From Dyadobacter subterraneus (GTDB taxonomy: Bacteria > Bacteroidota > Bacteroidia > Cytophagales > Spirosomataceae): a DNA stretch of 64,000 bases. Location of the stretch: positions 5,372,501-5,436,500 of the forward strand of contig NZ_JACYGY010000001.1 in the NCBI RefSeq assembly GCF_015221875.1, written 5' to 3'. This document shows positions 9,901 through 19,288 of the stretch, piece after piece (position 1 is the first letter of the stretch; every line of letters begins with the position of its first letter). Position numbers and translations under genes: made by a program. Under the pieces are notes generated by a model, which made no database searches, was not told the origin of the DNA, and worked only from the letters and a program-made list of their open reading frames with translations.

Positions 9901-10074
9901 ACAGGAATGAACCGTGACAAAGCGGAAAAGAAGTGGTATGTGGAGAATAGATGGATACCAGCTGTAAACTCTTTAAAAGAAAAATACGAATATCCTGAGT
10001 GGCATTTCATTGAAGTGGCAAATGACATCCGTAATATCAAAAATCAATTGATCGAAAAAATTCAGAGTATATAA
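6958..10074 (+). CDS. Type III-like restriction endonuclease subunit (DEAD/DEAH helicase-nuclease)
   Basis: The protein has 1038 aa. It has a superfamily 2 helicase core: Walker A ATGSGKT at about residue 166, DEAH at about 314 and SAT (LSATPYY) at about 362. The second RecA domain carries [23 protein letters not shown] and the arginine-finger motif [10 protein letters not shown]. The C-terminal region has a PD-(D/E)xK-like nuclease core (YFTDFIARV then LMIEITG at about residue 978-984). The EITG form, with Thr in place of Lys, occurs in the BPTD_3080-type relatives as far as I recall. Such enzymes cut unmodified DNA after translocation and need their methyltransferase partner. The stop overlaps the start of that gene by one base (TAATG), so translation is coupled. 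Confidence 0.9.
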   Translation: MPSDNPILNSPYLEPKLHYDTDSQGSLDYNLVCNGRRIFKTDASVIPTRQKGHKETFEWNDNPAEYGSHLINLCRKEIGNWRTSNYPNTTRITKELLTFWFSNPERLATKKLFFAQQEAVETAIWLNEVAEKSNAGQHILNLLRAGQQTISADADDQLPRVAFKMATGSGKTVVMGCLICYHYFNRQEYRNDTRFADYFLIVAPGVTIKSRLGVLFVDTKNKNPKDIEDYYRIRGLVPGNLEHRLENLNARLVITNYHTFEPKILQGNKRSPFDGKVNLQGKKIDTGNKEDFSQVIKRTLGKFKTGSRVLVLNDEAHHCYLPKSKSKTTDNEEADENARAAVWFSGIREISKKFKVQSVYDLSATPYYLTGSGYPPYSLFPWVVSDFGLIEAIESGLVKIPFLPESDNTQELTMPVLRNLYDHVKDELPKKGQRTQKKDAAAEGSKFIESRPKLPSLVKGALDQFYNHYVDYFNGMRKNREESMSLFSAPPVFIAVCNNTGVSKEVYKYIAGYEYADGEGETVTVQGAKDLFSNYDPITNKPLRRPPTLLIDSDALENGEQINDDFKKIFSSEIEEFKKDYARLYGQGSVEKMSDAEILREVVNTVGQQGKLGSHIRCVVSVSMLTEGWDANTVTHIIGLRAFGSQLLCEQVAGRALRRMSYILKTYRVDTGEEVEAKEKHRFKPENLIEKFPPEYAHIIGVPFKMFKGGKSEAPPPHVDLTHISAIPDRQALMEIDFPNVVGYRIENSEGDIKHDFSDLENYEIDGSSYPTETIMSSPISATEEKLQVKAVLEKRDNELIFLITKELIKFHFSDDEGNPQFQKFNKLKNIVAEWYEKKVLLLNIQDQRFKRLLYFDEPKKIVDHIARGINTHNNTTEHVRPVFNYYNKFSSSKYVNGNTVKDVYPTEKSHVNYVVMDSDWEGICAKTLEELETVESYVKNQFLGFAIPYTKDGKDRQYFTDFIARVKSKDGSIKNLMIEITGMNRDKAEKKWYVENRWIPAVNSLKEKYEYPEWHFIEVANDIRNIKNQLIEKIQSI

Positions 10075-12659
10075 TGGCTAAGAAAGTAACCTCTATCAAG
10101 CATAACACAGACACTCGCGCTCATATCCCTAGCAAAGAGGAAGCAGGCTATGAAGATGCTAGTTCAAAAGTACAAAGTGGTAAAAAAATACTGGAACTAC
10201 CAAAAAATCCGATTGTGCATCGCGGGCAAGACCCTGAATTATTTTGGCTGAATAAGTACGGCAACGATGACCGTGAAGCTTTATTAAAAATAGATATTCG
10301 AAGTCTGTACCGCCATGAGCATGTAGCTCCTGAAACTTTGATAAGGAATTTATATACGGTAACTGAAACGCAAAGTGATCAATTGGATCTTTTCAGTAGT
10401 GTTAACGAACTATTCGGGAATGCTTTGGAAAAGGATGAGATTGATAAAGTAAGTGAATACTATCAGCATCAGGATGGCTGGACTAATCGATTGATACAAG
10501 GTGACAGTCATTTGGTAATGGCAAGTTTGCTGGAAAGAGAAGGTATGGCAGGGCAGGTCCAAACAATTTTTATTGACCCTCCATATGGAATAAAATATGG
10601 TGGTAATTGGCAAATAAAGTTAAATAGCACTGATGTAAAGGATACAAATGATGAAGCGTTAACCGGCGAACCAGAACAAATTAAAGCATTCAGAGATACA
10701 TGGGAACTTGGTATTCACTCATACCTTTCATATCTACGTGATCGTCTTCTCGTTGCAAAAGAGCTGTTGACTGAAAGTGGATCATGTTTTGTCCAAATAA
10801 GTGACGAAAATGTACATTTGGTAAGAAGTTTAATGGATGAAGTTTTTGGTAGCGAGAATTTCGTTAGCTTAATCGTATTTACAAAAACGGGCGGTGCCAG
10901 TTCAAATTTGCTCGGAACAGTAAATGACTATATAATTTGGTTCTCAAAAAGCAAATCAGTAGTTAAGTATAGGCAGCTATACCAGGGAAAGGAAGCTGGC
11001 CAAGAGGGAGCAACAGGTTACACTCTTATAGAGAATATTAGGAGTGGTGAGTGGCGTTCGATGACCAAGGATGAGAAAGAGAGGCCTTTGGAAATTTCGA
11101 AAGATTATAAAATCTTTGATGGAACACCATTAATGTCAACTGGCGAGTCTTCAAAAGGTAATCTACCATTTGAATTTATGGGTAAAGAGTATTTGCCACC
11201 TTCTGGATCTCACTGGAAGACTAGTGTTACGGGCTTAAAAAAGTTAGCAGAGCTACAAAGAATTATTGCCATTGGAAATCGTATTGAATACAAGCGTTAC
11301 CTTGATGATTTCCCTGTAGTGCCATATTCAAATATTTGGTTGGGACTTGGAGAAAGAGGATTTACAGGAGAAAAACTATATGTGGTACAAACGGCTGTCG
11401 AGGCAATCAAACGTTGCATACTCATGACCACGGATCCCGGAGATCTTATTCTAGACCCCACTTGCGGAAGTGGCACCACCGCATTTGTAGCTGAGCAGTG
11501 GGGAAGGCGTTGGATCACGATCGATACTAGCCGTATTGCACTTAGCATAGCCAAAGAGCGACTCATGACTGCTATTTATCCGTACTATAATTTATATGAT
11601 GAAAATGGTGATGTACGTCAGGGATTTATATACAAAACTGTTCCACATATAACCTTAAAGAGTTTAGCGAATGACGAACCAACTGCAAATGAAACTCTCT
11701 ACGATCAACCGGAAATTGACAAAAAACTACTTAGAGTAAGTGGCCCTTTTACAGTTGAAACACTACAAAACTTTGAACCAATAAGCCCGGAAGAATTAGA
11801 TGATGAGGTAAGAGTTAACGAAGAGGAAGGAGCATTCGAAGATGTAATTAAACAGCATTTAGTAAGTGCCGGCATCAAGAATGGTCGAAAAGATGAGATG
11901 GTCGTTTTTCGAAGTGTAGAATTGTTAGCAAGCGAGTCACTCAATGCGGAAGGTTTCTACATCACGGAAAGTGGTGAACAAAAGGCTTATTTCCATATCG
12001 GCCCAAAATTTGGAACCGTTAGTAAGAAGTTGGTTAACGAAGCTATAAAAGACTGCCGCTCGCGTGGTGATGCGCAATGGCTGGTGATTTTAGGTTTTAG
12101 TTTCGAAAGTGACATTGAAGGAGGTTCCCAAACTATGAGCATGGGAACCTTCCAGGTAGACAGGGTGCGTATACACGATGACTTGTTACAAGAAGGACTT
12201 AAAAAGAAACCGGCTAAATCAGCGGCAAGCTTCGTAACAATCGGCGAGCCCGATATTGATTTAAACCGAAACGGAAATGAAGCAACCATTGAAATCAAAG
12301 GCTTAGATATATATGATCCAATCAAAGATGAAGTAAAACCACGTAACATTCATGATATCGCATATTGGATGGTGGATGAAGATTACGACGGCAGCAATTT
12401 TGTAGTGAAACAAGTATTTTTTTGTGGCGGAGATAAAGACGAATTCAATAAATGGAAAAAGGGTCTTGATAACTTAGCAAAGGAAAGCACTAAAAAGAAG
12501 GTCGAAAAAACACTTAAAATTGAAATAGATGATGAAGCCTTTGATCGATTATATGGTCATATTTCTCATCCTATTGAAATAAAGAGGAAGGGTCAGAAAG
12601 TTGCTGTGAGGATAATTAGCCAGTTTGGTGAGGAATGTACGAAGGTTTTGCTTACTTAG
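10074..12659 (+). CDS. Type III-like DNA adenine methyltransferase (Mod)
   Basis: The protein has 861 aa and a beta-class amino-methyltransferase layout: catalytic motif IV DPPY at about residue 168 ([14 protein letters not shown]) precedes the AdoMet-binding motif [12 protein letters not shown] at about residue 461. The target recognition region lies between them. A long C-terminal extension (about residues 520-861) is rich in Asp, Glu and Lys and probably contacts the restriction subunit. It would methylate N6-adenine in a short asymmetric site and give specificity to the nuclease. It starts on the last base of the restriction gene's stop codon. Methyltransferase second and restriction subunit first is the reverse of the classic mod-res order. 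Confidence 0.92.
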   Translation: MAKKVTSIKHNTDTRAHIPSKEEAGYEDASSKVQSGKKILELPKNPIVHRGQDPELFWLNKYGNDDREALLKIDIRSLYRHEHVAPETLIRNLYTVTETQSDQLDLFSSVNELFGNALEKDEIDKVSEYYQHQDGWTNRLIQGDSHLVMASLLEREGMAGQVQTIFIDPPYGIKYGGNWQIKLNSTDVKDTNDEALTGEPEQIKAFRDTWELGIHSYLSYLRDRLLVAKELLTESGSCFVQISDENVHLVRSLMDEVFGSENFVSLIVFTKTGGASSNLLGTVNDYIIWFSKSKSVVKYRQLYQGKEAGQEGATGYTLIENIRSGEWRSMTKDEKERPLEISKDYKIFDGTPLMSTGESSKGNLPFEFMGKEYLPPSGSHWKTSVTGLKKLAELQRIIAIGNRIEYKRYLDDFPVVPYSNIWLGLGERGFTGEKLYVVQTAVEAIKRCILMTTDPGDLILDPTCGSGTTAFVAEQWGRRWITIDTSRIALSIAKERLMTAIYPYYNLYDENGDVRQGFIYKTVPHITLKSLANDEPTANETLYDQPEIDKKLLRVSGPFTVETLQNFEPISPEELDDEVRVNEEEGAFEDVIKQHLVSAGIKNGRKDEMVVFRSVELLASESLNAEGFYITESGEQKAYFHIGPKFGTVSKKLVNEAIKDCRSRGDAQWLVILGFSFESDIEGGSQTMSMGTFQVDRVRIHDDLLQEGLKKKPAKSAASFVTIGEPDIDLNRNGNEATIEIKGLDIYDPIKDEVKPRNIHDIAYWMVDEDYDGSNFVVKQVFFCGGDKDEFNKWKKGLDNLAKESTKKKVEKTLKIEIDDEAFDRLYGHISHPIEIKRKGQKVAVRIISQFGEECTKVLLT

Positions 12660-12747
12660 TATTCCTAATACCATTGATATCAGTGGTATATTTGGGGTTT
12701 ATTTTACTGGTATAAAGTATCAAATGATAATTTAACAATTATGATGT

Positions 12748-13203
12748 ATGGAAGATCCAATTAAAGAAAAACTTAAGGGGCTTATTGATAAAAGAAAGGA
12801 AAACCTTACCGCTATTCGTGAATTTGAAGGTCTGTTTTATGATGTGACAAGAGTGAAATTGAAGCGTATCGTACAGGATATTAATCACGAGATTGAAAAA
12901 TCTACTGATGATAGCCTTAGAATATTATACGATGATCCCTATGAAAACAGAAGAAACTCTTACTACGCACTGATCCAAATGTTTGTCGGGACGAATAAGT
13001 TTGAATTTTTTATCGATGGCACTAAAAATAATCCTTCAATTAAATTTGAAGGCCAAGAATTCAATGCAACAGTACAGGTATCATTCAAATTACAAAACGA
13101 AGAAAGATTTAAAGATTTTAAGAATTACAGAATCCGGGAATTAACAGATACTGAAATCACAAACATCTTAATAAATTTTATAGAAAAAGTTTATTCTAAA
13201 TAA
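12748..13203 (+). CDS. Small hypothetical protein paired with the patatin gene
   Basis: The protein has 151 aa and no family I recognise. The N-terminal half is charged and helical (IKEKLKGLIDKRKENLTAI), and the second half looks alpha/beta (FEFFIDGTKNNPSIKFEGQEF, ATVQVSFKL). It has no signal or membrane segment. The stop is one base before the patatin ATG (TAA T ATG), so the two are translationally coupled and probably act together. It could be a sensor, an inhibitor or an adaptor of the lipase (inference). An inverted repeat (TACCA...TGGTA) lies in the gap that separates it from the methyltransferase gene. Confidence 0.75.
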   Translation: MEDPIKEKLKGLIDKRKENLTAIREFEGLFYDVTRVKLKRIVQDINHEIEKSTDDSLRILYDDPYENRRNSYYALIQMFVGTNKFEFFIDGTKNNPSIKFEGQEFNATVQVSFKLQNEERFKDFKNYRIRELTDTEITNILINFIEKVYSK

Positions 13204-13204
13204 T

Positions 13205-14245
13205 ATGGCACGACCGCCAAAATTTAAAATTTTAGCAATAGATGGAGGTGGGATAAGAGGTGTTGTTCCCCTACAGGTAATTAGGTACATTGAGTCAGTT
13301 ACCAAAAAGGAAATTCATCAATCTTTTGATTTGATTGCGGGTACATCAACTGGCGGCATATTATCGAGTGCACTTACCATTCAGGATAAAAATTCCGTTG
13401 AAGCAGATACTAGAAAATATACGTTAGATAAATTAGAAAGTATTTATAAAGATAGGGGTAAGGAAATTTTCCCCGCTCCCTCAAAATTTGTCAAATGGTA
13501 TACCTTTTGTAAGAGTTGGATTCAACCACAATTCGATCCAAAAGGCTTAAATGAAGTACTAAAAGAATACTTTGGAGAGGAAAGAATTAGCAATTGCTTA
13601 AAACCGATATTTATAGCCTCCTATGATATTCATAGAAACAAACCTGTTTTCTTTACATATCGAGAAGCAAGTCTTTTTGCGGATAGAAATCCTACACTCG
13701 TTGAAATAGCTAGAGCCACCTCTGCCGCTCCCACTTACTTTCCAACTTACGATTTCCATTACGCCTCAGAAAGATTAATTTGTATTGATGGAGGTATTTA
13801 CATGAATAATCCTTCGCTAGGGGTGCTAGTTGAAGTGCTTGGAAACGCGGACTATAAGCACTACAAATTAAATAATAAAGTGTTGCAAATGAAGGACATT
13901 GCTTTACTTTCATTAGGCACGGGACATACCAATTCGTTAGTTGACGGTATCAGGGCAAATGGATGGGGTAAATTTAGATGGATAAAACCAGTGATTGATT
14001 TAAGTACAAATGGGCCCGTCAAAGTTATTGATAATCAAATAGAAACAATTTTCAAATCCTTCAGTCTAGATAGTAATTATTTGAGAGTAGATATTTATAT
14101 AAAAAACAGGTATTCCGAAATGTCTGATGTGAGGGATTCTACTATTGACTATTTAATTAAAGAGGCTCAATCTCAAATCTTGAACAATGATACAATGAGG
14201 TCAAAAATAGATATTTTTTTGAGAGAAGCTGGGTTAATAGACTAG
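13205..14245 (+). CDS. Patatin-like phospholipase (CapV-like)
   Basis: The protein has 346 aa with all catalytic elements of the patatin fold. The oxyanion loop DGGGIRG is at residues 13-19, nucleophile Ser48 is in GTSTG, and the catalytic dyad Asp195 is in DGGIYMNNP. The enzyme would hydrolyse membrane phospholipids. Patatins are known effectors in CBASS (CapV), where a cyclic nucleotide activates them and the infected cell dies. Here no CD-NTase is found anywhere in the window, so activation must differ, perhaps through the coupled 151-aa gene upstream. It lies in the defence-like left half of the element, convergent with the membrane modules that follow. Confidence 0.9.
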   Translation: MARPPKFKILAIDGGGIRGVVPLQVIRYIESVTKKEIHQSFDLIAGTSTGGILSSALTIQDKNSVEADTRKYTLDKLESIYKDRGKEIFPAPSKFVKWYTFCKSWIQPQFDPKGLNEVLKEYFGEERISNCLKPIFIASYDIHRNKPVFFTYREASLFADRNPTLVEIARATSAAPTYFPTYDFHYASERLICIDGGIYMNNPSLGVLVEVLGNADYKHYKLNNKVLQMKDIALLSLGTGHTNSLVDGIRANGWGKFRWIKPVIDLSTNGPVKVIDNQIETIFKSFSLDSNYLRVDIYIKNRYSEMSDVRDSTIDYLIKEAQSQILNNDTMRSKIDIFLREAGLID

Positions 14246-14343
14246 CAGAAAAGGTAGTTAGCTATGCTTTTATGGATAATATCTACCATTTCCCCCTAAA
14301 ATCAGCCAATCTAAATTTGTCACTCACAACTACAACTGATATA

Positions 14344-14850
14344 TTAATTTCCTTCTTCCTCCTTCTCAGATTCTTCCTCCTGGTTGGCGAGATATGCAGC
14401 CCTGCTCTTAGTCAAGGAAAGTATCACGATAACAGCACTTATAGTTGCTACGAGACTATAAGTGAACATAAATATGAAGATTACAAATGTCGTCTTGCTA
14501 AATCTAAATTCTGACGGGCTCAGCGATGCATAAATGTAAATAACCAAAGTATAGAAAAGAGCAACAAAAAGTATAAACAGCGTCAATTTATAATAGGCTA
14601 TTAATTGACTAAAATATTTGCCAGCTTTTTCTAAAAACGCAACAAACGAATTATCCGGAAAAGAAATAATAACGGCTAGGCTAGCGAAAAAGATAGAAAA
14701 TAAGATTGACAAAACGGAAATAGCGGTGCCATAAATAGAAATATAAATTGCTGATGAAATATTATCAGGGACATAGCAAATCGCAGCAAACATGGCAATT
14801 AAACCTAGAATGGTATCCCATGTCAAAACTATGTCACTTATTCTTTTCAT
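14344..14850 (-). CDS. Four-helix membrane protein, module 2 partner
   Basis: The protein has 168 aa with four predicted transmembrane helices (about residues 13-30, 34-62, 88-111 and 119-146) and a short acidic cytoplasmic tail (EEESEKEEEGN). No enzymatic motif is visible. Its start overlaps the end of the 280-aa gene upstream by 17 bases, so they form a coupled pair. The same arrangement of a soluble gene overlapping or adjoining a four-helix membrane gene is repeated upstream (16263-17204 with 15740-16273). This suggests a pore or membrane effector regulated by the soluble partner (inference). Sequence similarity between the two membrane proteins is not evident by eye. Confidence 0.8.
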   Translation of the reverse strand: MKRISDIVLTWDTILGLIAMFAAICYVPDNISSAIYISIYGTAISVLSILFSIFFASLAVIISFPDNSFVAFLEKAGKYFSQLIAYYKLTLFILFVALFYTLVIYIYASLSPSEFRFSKTTFVIFIFMFTYSLVATISAVIVILSLTKSRAAYLANQEEESEKEEEGN

Positions 14851-15676
14851 TTATTCTATTATTAATTTCCTGTAATATATCAAAAGGATTACGGCTTTTC
14901 GGGTCAATAGTTACGCTCCTTTGCTTGTCAGATTTCTGAGAACTAATCCTTACTGCATTACCACTTTTATCAATCCCCCTGGCCTGCCCTTTTCCGTAAC
15001 CGATGTCAGCGTAAGTAGAGTTTTCCTTTATTTCCTTATCTTTTACGTTTAATCCGCCGGGCTTAGCCTTATACTTAGTGTATTTTACTTTAACGTTTTG
15101 TTCCTTTAAAACGTTATCAATTTCCTCGATTACTTTTGAAGGAAACGGGTTTGTAGGAAAAATTGTTAATTCGAGTTCCAAAACTTCTTGAAGATCTGAC
15201 AGCCGATTGAAAAAACTATACTGGTCAGATACCGGATAAGCTTCGCAATTGAAGGTAGCACGGATTAAAACTTTAGAAATCAAATCATTAAACTTAACGA
15301 TAAAGGAGTTTTTATTTAAATGACTTTTGGATTCTGTATAAAGCAAAAAATTTTCCTTAAACTCGATTACAAAATGGGACTCTGATAATATCCGATCCGG
15401 TACAATTACCGAATCAGTGGTTAGCTCTTCTACATTCGCAACTTTTTCCTTCCTGTCAGCATACTTTACTATCTTACCATAAAGATACGACTCACCTTCA
15501 ATTATTTCCCTACTTACATCCGCAAACATAAATTTGCTCCCCTGAGAAGTAACAGACGTGGCAATTTTCATTCCTTCTTCCAAAACTTCAATTCGAGAAC
15601 CGCTAAGAACTGCCTCTTCCGGCAACAAAGAATAGATTGTATCAAAAAAATTTAATTTCGCGTAGTAAAATTCCAT
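14834..15676 (-). CDS. Soluble protein of unknown family, module 2
   Basis: The protein has 280 aa and opens with a beta strand (EFYYAKLNFFDT). A mixed alpha/beta body follows, with a YGKIVKYADRKEKV block, and then a FKENFLLYTESKSHL segment. The C-terminal region is basic and glycine-containing (YADIGYGKGQARGIDKSGN, SSQKSDKQRSVTIDPKSR) and could bind nucleic acid or another protein. It has no signal or membrane segments. It overlaps the four-helix membrane gene by 17 bases. The opening strand and block order loosely recall uncharacterised families such as DUF4747 or DUF6731, but I cannot confirm this. It follows module 1 after only 63 bases, so all four genes probably share one transcript. 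Confidence 0.8.
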   Translation of the reverse strand: MEFYYAKLNFFDTIYSLLPEEAVLSGSRIEVLEEGMKIATSVTSQGSKFMFADVSREIIEGESYLYGKIVKYADRKEKVANVEELTTDSVIVPDRILSESHFVIEFKENFLLYTESKSHLNKNSFIVKFNDLISKVLIRATFNCEAYPVSDQYSFFNRLSDLQEVLELELTIFPTNPFPSKVIEEIDNVLKEQNVKVKYTKYKAKPGGLNVKDKEIKENSTYADIGYGKGQARGIDKSGNAVRISSQKSDKQRSVTIDPKSRNPFDILQEINNRINEKNK

Positions 15677-15739
15677 GAATAATAAGAGGGTAAGTTTAAA
15701 AATCTATATTAAGATGCTATTGTAGCCAATGGTTTTATT

Positions 15740-16273
15740 TTATCTATTCTCAACATCCTTTTTAAGCAATATGTAAACTCTATTAATTACCATCAGAGTT
15801 GTAAATAGCAGAAGTAAAAGCAAATAAAAAGTCACAAAATCCTGAACATGTCTTGGATCTAACCAATAATTTTTATCTGGAATTTCAATAGCGTCGAAAA
15901 ACAAGACCAGGACAATAAACACCGAAAGAACAATGCAAAAAGAGATGTTTGAGTGAATTTCTCTGATAAACCTCTTCTTTAATTCCGTATTTTGTCCTGT
16001 CTGTGAATCCTTTTGTATTTTGTCGAATTGGCTATAGATTATTGCTAATAAATTAAATAGAAAGCCTCCAAAAATGCTTACCGCTGAAATTAAATTACTC
16101 AATTGCAACTTTATACTAAAGCCGAGCCTTACAAAGATGGACGATAAGACTAATGGCAAAAAAATAAAGATAACACAATCGTTAATAGACATGTTTTTAG
16201 AGCCATCATCAATGCGCCTAAGTGTGGCAAAGTGATCACAAATAATTTTCCAAATATCAATTCTAGCCAGCAT
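15740..16273 (-). CDS. Four-helix membrane protein, module 1 partner
   Basis: The protein has 177 aa: a cytoplasmic N-terminus, then four transmembrane helices (about residues 30-49, 57-82, 107-128 and 143-168) and a short basic tail (KKDVENR). A hydrophilic loop with many Lys and Gln lies between helices 2 and 3. Its start overlaps the 313-aa gene by 11 bases, showing coupled translation. Size and topology match the membrane protein of module 2. The architecture also resembles KwaA of the Kiwa defence system in topology only, and I saw no sequence basis for that name. Confidence 0.8.
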   Translation of the reverse strand: MLARIDIWKIICDHFATLRRIDDGSKNMSINDCVIFIFLPLVLSSIFVRLGFSIKLQLSNLISAVSIFGGFLFNLLAIIYSQFDKIQKDSQTGQNTELKKRFIREIHSNISFCIVLSVFIVLVLFFDAIEIPDKNYWLDPRHVQDFVTFYLLLLLLFTTLMVINRVYILLKKDVENR

Positions 16274-17204
16274 CTATGGGACGTAGATTTAGTATTTCAT
16301 CAAGTAATTCCTGTGATTGTAGCAGCATTGATTCTGTTGTAGGACGTCCATTTTCAAACTGGATTTGTGCAGTTACATCAATATCTGGTTGTGCTTTGTC
16401 CTGGTTGGCAAGATAGAACTTCTTAGTCTTTCCGCGCAACTTCAGCTCGAATTCGATGTGTCCTATATCATTATCAGCTACTTCAACCATAAAATTATCT
16501 GGATTCCTGTATCGTTGACCAATGAAGCTTTTAAAAGCATCTGGAAGACCCGCCTTTGAAGTCATTACAGTCCTGATTGTTCCCTTAACTTCTCTGGGAG
16601 TCTGGTTATCCGCGTACCATTGTTCTAAGGTGGGAGGCAAAAACCGCTTAACGATTTCAACTTTTGTTAAACGTCCATGCTCCATAAACTCATTAAAGAT
16701 TCTTCCATGTAGAGCGTTATCCAAAACAATTCTATAATCTGCATATCCTAATCGTTGGATATAATTATTTATTGCTCGATCAAGTAAACCCTTTATTCCG
16801 AATTTCGCACGTTTCTCGAGGACTACACCTGCCCTATTTGAAAGATGAGGAAGTTTGAAGTAAAAAAACATTTTACGAAAAGTGGCATGTCTATCCGTTA
16901 CATCCATTACCGTCTGATTATTTTCTAATTCCACTACCTCAAAGTTATCTCCACTGATTCCAGATTTAAAATATCCATAAATTTCACGATTCTCAACATC
17001 TACTGTTGGAGGAGCTTCTAAGGTTAAATATAGTGGCACTTCGTTTTCAGCACCCGGAATCTCAAATCTATTCTGGAATATTTCCATTAAAAATCTATTC
17101 AGAATATCGAAGAAGTCATCCGCGCCATTAAACCGATCTATCAATTGTAAATCTTTTCCACGGTTTAAGATTTTTAAAGAAAACGTTGCTAAATAAATTT
17201 TCAT
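16263..17204 (-). CDS. Soluble protein of unknown family, module 1
   Basis: The protein has 313 aa and is the first gene of a probable four-gene operon on the minus strand. It begins with a beta strand (KIYLATFSLKIL) followed by an Asp/Phe-rich helix region. It then has IYGYFKSGISGDNF, a FFYFKLPHLSNRAGVVLEKRAKFG block around residues 112-135, a helical middle (about 136-215), and a C-terminal beta-rich part (IEFELKLRGKTKKFYLA, DIDVTAQIQF). The order of strand, YGxxxK block and FxFK block is similar to the 280-aa protein of module 2, so the two may be distant paralogues (inference). No catalytic motif is recognised. Confidence 0.8.
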   Translation of the reverse strand: MKIYLATFSLKILNRGKDLQLIDRFNGADDFFDILNRFLMEIFQNRFEIPGAENEVPLYLTLEAPPTVDVENREIYGYFKSGISGDNFEVVELENNQTVMDVTDRHATFRKMFFYFKLPHLSNRAGVVLEKRAKFGIKGLLDRAINNYIQRLGYADYRIVLDNALHGRIFNEFMEHGRLTKVEIVKRFLPPTLEQWYADNQTPREVKGTIRTVMTSKAGLPDAFKSFIGQRYRNPDNFMVEVADNDIGHIEFELKLRGKTKKFYLANQDKAQPDIDVTAQIQFENGRPTTESMLLQSQELLDEILNLRPIDAG

Positions 17205-17678
17205 GAACGATTGAATATCAGATTTATTAAAATGACAGCTGGATAGTTATTATTATCTTATCAGCATGATAACCTTTGAGAAGAATCGCAGTTATCAATT
17301 ACTGAAAGCTGATTCGCTTTTGACGATTTGCGTTTATTGAAATCTCTGAAGGCTTAATAATTATTCCTTTAAACGCGCTATGCTGTTTAAGCTGGCTAAA
17401 ATCATTCGTTGCTTCAATGTGCTTAGAAAGTTCTGCTTTTCCCGAAAAAGGAAAAGATAAAGCAGAAGTGGGGGCAAGAAGTAAATTCATTAACATCAGT
17501 TGTTGGAGAGTAATCCACAATAACATTAGATTTTATTTCAATACCAAATTATTTTATTTAACGGATATTATAAACTTACTTAGAAAAAAATAAAATTTAT
17601 CTATAATTAAAGTTCTTTGATCAAAAGGTCAACGCTGTTTCAAGACTCATTTAAACTAAGAACTTTAATCACTTAATC
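17205..17678. other. 474-base AT-rich gap between cargo and terminase block
   Basis: No credible gene. It probably holds the promoter of the minus-strand module operon starting at 17204. A 75-codon frame at 17299-17526 has low-complexity composition and no visible start signal, and I do not count it. Confidence 0.5.
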
Positions 17679-17868
17679 TTAACTTTCTGCGCATCCGCCA
17701 AAGTCGCTGAGATCTTCTATTTCTCCGGTAGAATTACTTTGAATAATAAAAGGAGTTGACACCTTAGGATCATAAACAATACCTAATTCACTAGGATCAA
17801 TTATCCTCCATAATTTTCGCTTTTTGCTCTTCTGAGAGCTCTGAGTACTCTAAACCACCATTAGACAT
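17679..17868 (-). pseudogene. Small phage-type gene after the terminase, frameshifted
   Basis: An ATG at 17868 lies one base after the terminase stop (TAA G ATG). It opens MSNGGLEYSELSEEQKAKIMEDN and then stops. Shifting by +1 near the AAAATTATGG stretch continues as LWRIIDPSELGIVYDPKV and on to a stop at 17679, with sensible composition (STPFIIQSNSTGEIEDLSDFGG). The tight spacing to the terminase says the gene was functional. Either one base was gained or a +1 programmed shift is used. The family is not recognised. Confidence 0.5.
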
Positions 17869-17869
17869 C

Positions 17870-19288
17870 TTAATAAAATTTATTGTTGTGATATTGATTT
17901 TCGTAAAGTCCTGAGAAAACAGAAAGCAAACCGTACTTTCCAGCGTCCACACAATGCCCGTTTTTTTCGTACGTTACCTTTGTCTTTTGATCTATTGCCT
18001 TTTCCTTGATAAAACCTCCATTCGGATTTTCGATGGTCATTTGAATATCCTTTATGAATTTGGGACAATTTATTTCATCTATAATTATCTGCACCTGGGA
18101 ACGATCCCGAAGAGTCCCTGAAAAAATATCATTTATAAATTTTCTGACAAACTCATTGAAAAATTGCTTTTTATATACCCTATCGGAACTATTATGTAGG
18201 TAGGGAGCCAAAGTAGAACGGACTGAATTAAAAGCTTTTTTATCCCCAAAGCCCGGAATTTTATTCTCGCCAGAAGCATCCCCGCAATAACTTACCGGAA
18301 TTTTCCCGTAGGTCTTTGGGTACTTATCAATCCAAGCCTTGCAAACGTCCTCTGCTGTATTTTTAGGATGAGGTAAACAAAATTCGTCATAAAATCTTAC
18401 CTGATATCCCTCAGGAATTTGCACAACTTGGAAACAAAGTAAGGTCATGTAAGGCCACACGTTAAAATCAAACGTCAAATAGGTTGCCACATTTGGCAAA
18501 TAATCTACTTTTTGAACATGAGAGGAATAATCAAAGTTATAAATCCATTCATGACCATTTGATTCAACATACTCCCAGTCTCCATCTACAAAACGTTGAT
18601 AGTTTAATGAAGTCATGTTTTGCTTTAAACCGACATAATATGAGTTGGGAACCTTTGGATTGTCTGTTATTTTAGCTGGGATATAAACCCAGCCCTCTTT
18701 AATCCATCCTTCAGGTGATCTATTTTGAATGTATTTGTCGTACAATTCTGTTTTAACCCAGTTTTTTGTAGGATTACAGGTAGCCGAAACGATTGATCTA
18801 GGCTTTTTCCCGAATATACTTGGCTCCGCATTTAACCATGAACCAGCGCGTTCAAAACATTTATTTAAAGTTTGTTCTTGAAATTCTGATAGCTCATCTA
18901 AAAAGAAACCATTAGCTTCCAACCCGTGGAATCTATTCATATCCTTATCCTGAGAATAGCTTTCAGCAAAGAGCTGCACAACAGAGCCATTATCAAAAGT
19001 AAAAGTCAGTTCCGACCTGTTTACTTTCACAACATGTTCTCTGATTCCATCCATAGAATAAAAATGACTTACCGTTGGCAATAGATTCGTAACAATCTTT
19101 GGACGGTCTGATCTCATGATTACCCATCTTGAATTAGGATAAGCCATTGCAAATAATGCGGCTTCAATAGCTAGTTTTGCCGTTTTTGCTCCGCGTATTG
19201 CTCCTCCATATAACTGAAAGCTTATTCTCGGGTCTTGCCACCTCAAAATGGCTTCTTTTTGTTTATTCGTCAGCTCCACCGATATCAA
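17870..19288 (-). CDS. Phage terminase large subunit (TerL-like)
   Basis: The protein has 472 aa, a normal length for TerL. The N-terminal ATPase has a variant Walker A GGAIRGAKT (residues 28-36, Lys35/Thr36) and a Walker B region FFLDELSEF at about residues 126-134, followed by the coupling segment with SATCNPT. The C-terminal part reads as an RNase H-like nuclease, with YLTFDFNVWP, YCGDASGENK and a later CVDAGKYG giving candidate metal-binding acidic residues. The enzyme packages DNA into proheads. Its start overlaps the DUF5681 gene by 26 bases. No portal or capsid gene accompanies it. Confidence 0.85.
   Translation of the reverse strand: MISVELTNKQKEAILRWQDPRISFQLYGGAIRGAKTAKLAIEAALFAMAYPNSRWVIMRSDRPKIVTNLLPTVSHFYSMDGIREHVVKVNRSELTFTFDNGSVVQLFAESYSQDKDMNRFHGLEANGFFLDELSEFQEQTLNKCFERAGSWLNAEPSIFGKKPRSIVSATCNPTKNWVKTELYDKYIQNRSPEGWIKEGWVYIPAKITDNPKVPNSYYVGLKQNMTSLNYQRFVDGDWEYVESNGHEWIYNFDYSSHVQKVDYLPNVATYLTFDFNVWPYMTLLCFQVVQIPEGYQVRFYDEFCLPHPKNTAEDVCKAWIDKYPKTYGKIPVSYCGDASGENKIPGFGDKKAFNSVRSTLAPYLHNSSDRVYKKQFFNEFVRKFINDIFSGTLRDRSQVQIIIDEINCPKFIKDIQMTIENPNGGFIKEKAIDQKTKVTYEKNGHCVDAGKYGLLSVFSGLYENQYHNNKFY

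Noticed and set aside
13205..14245. CBASS system with CapV effector
   Set aside because: No CD-NTase, E1/E2-like or HORMA/TRIP13 gene anywhere near the patatin.
14344..17204. Identity as the Kiwa system
   Set aside because: Only topology and size recall KwaA/KwaB; gene order is reversed and no sequence signature was seen.
17299..17526. 75-aa minus-strand frame in the gap before the terminase
   Set aside because: Low-complexity Leu-rich start, no start signal and no family pattern.
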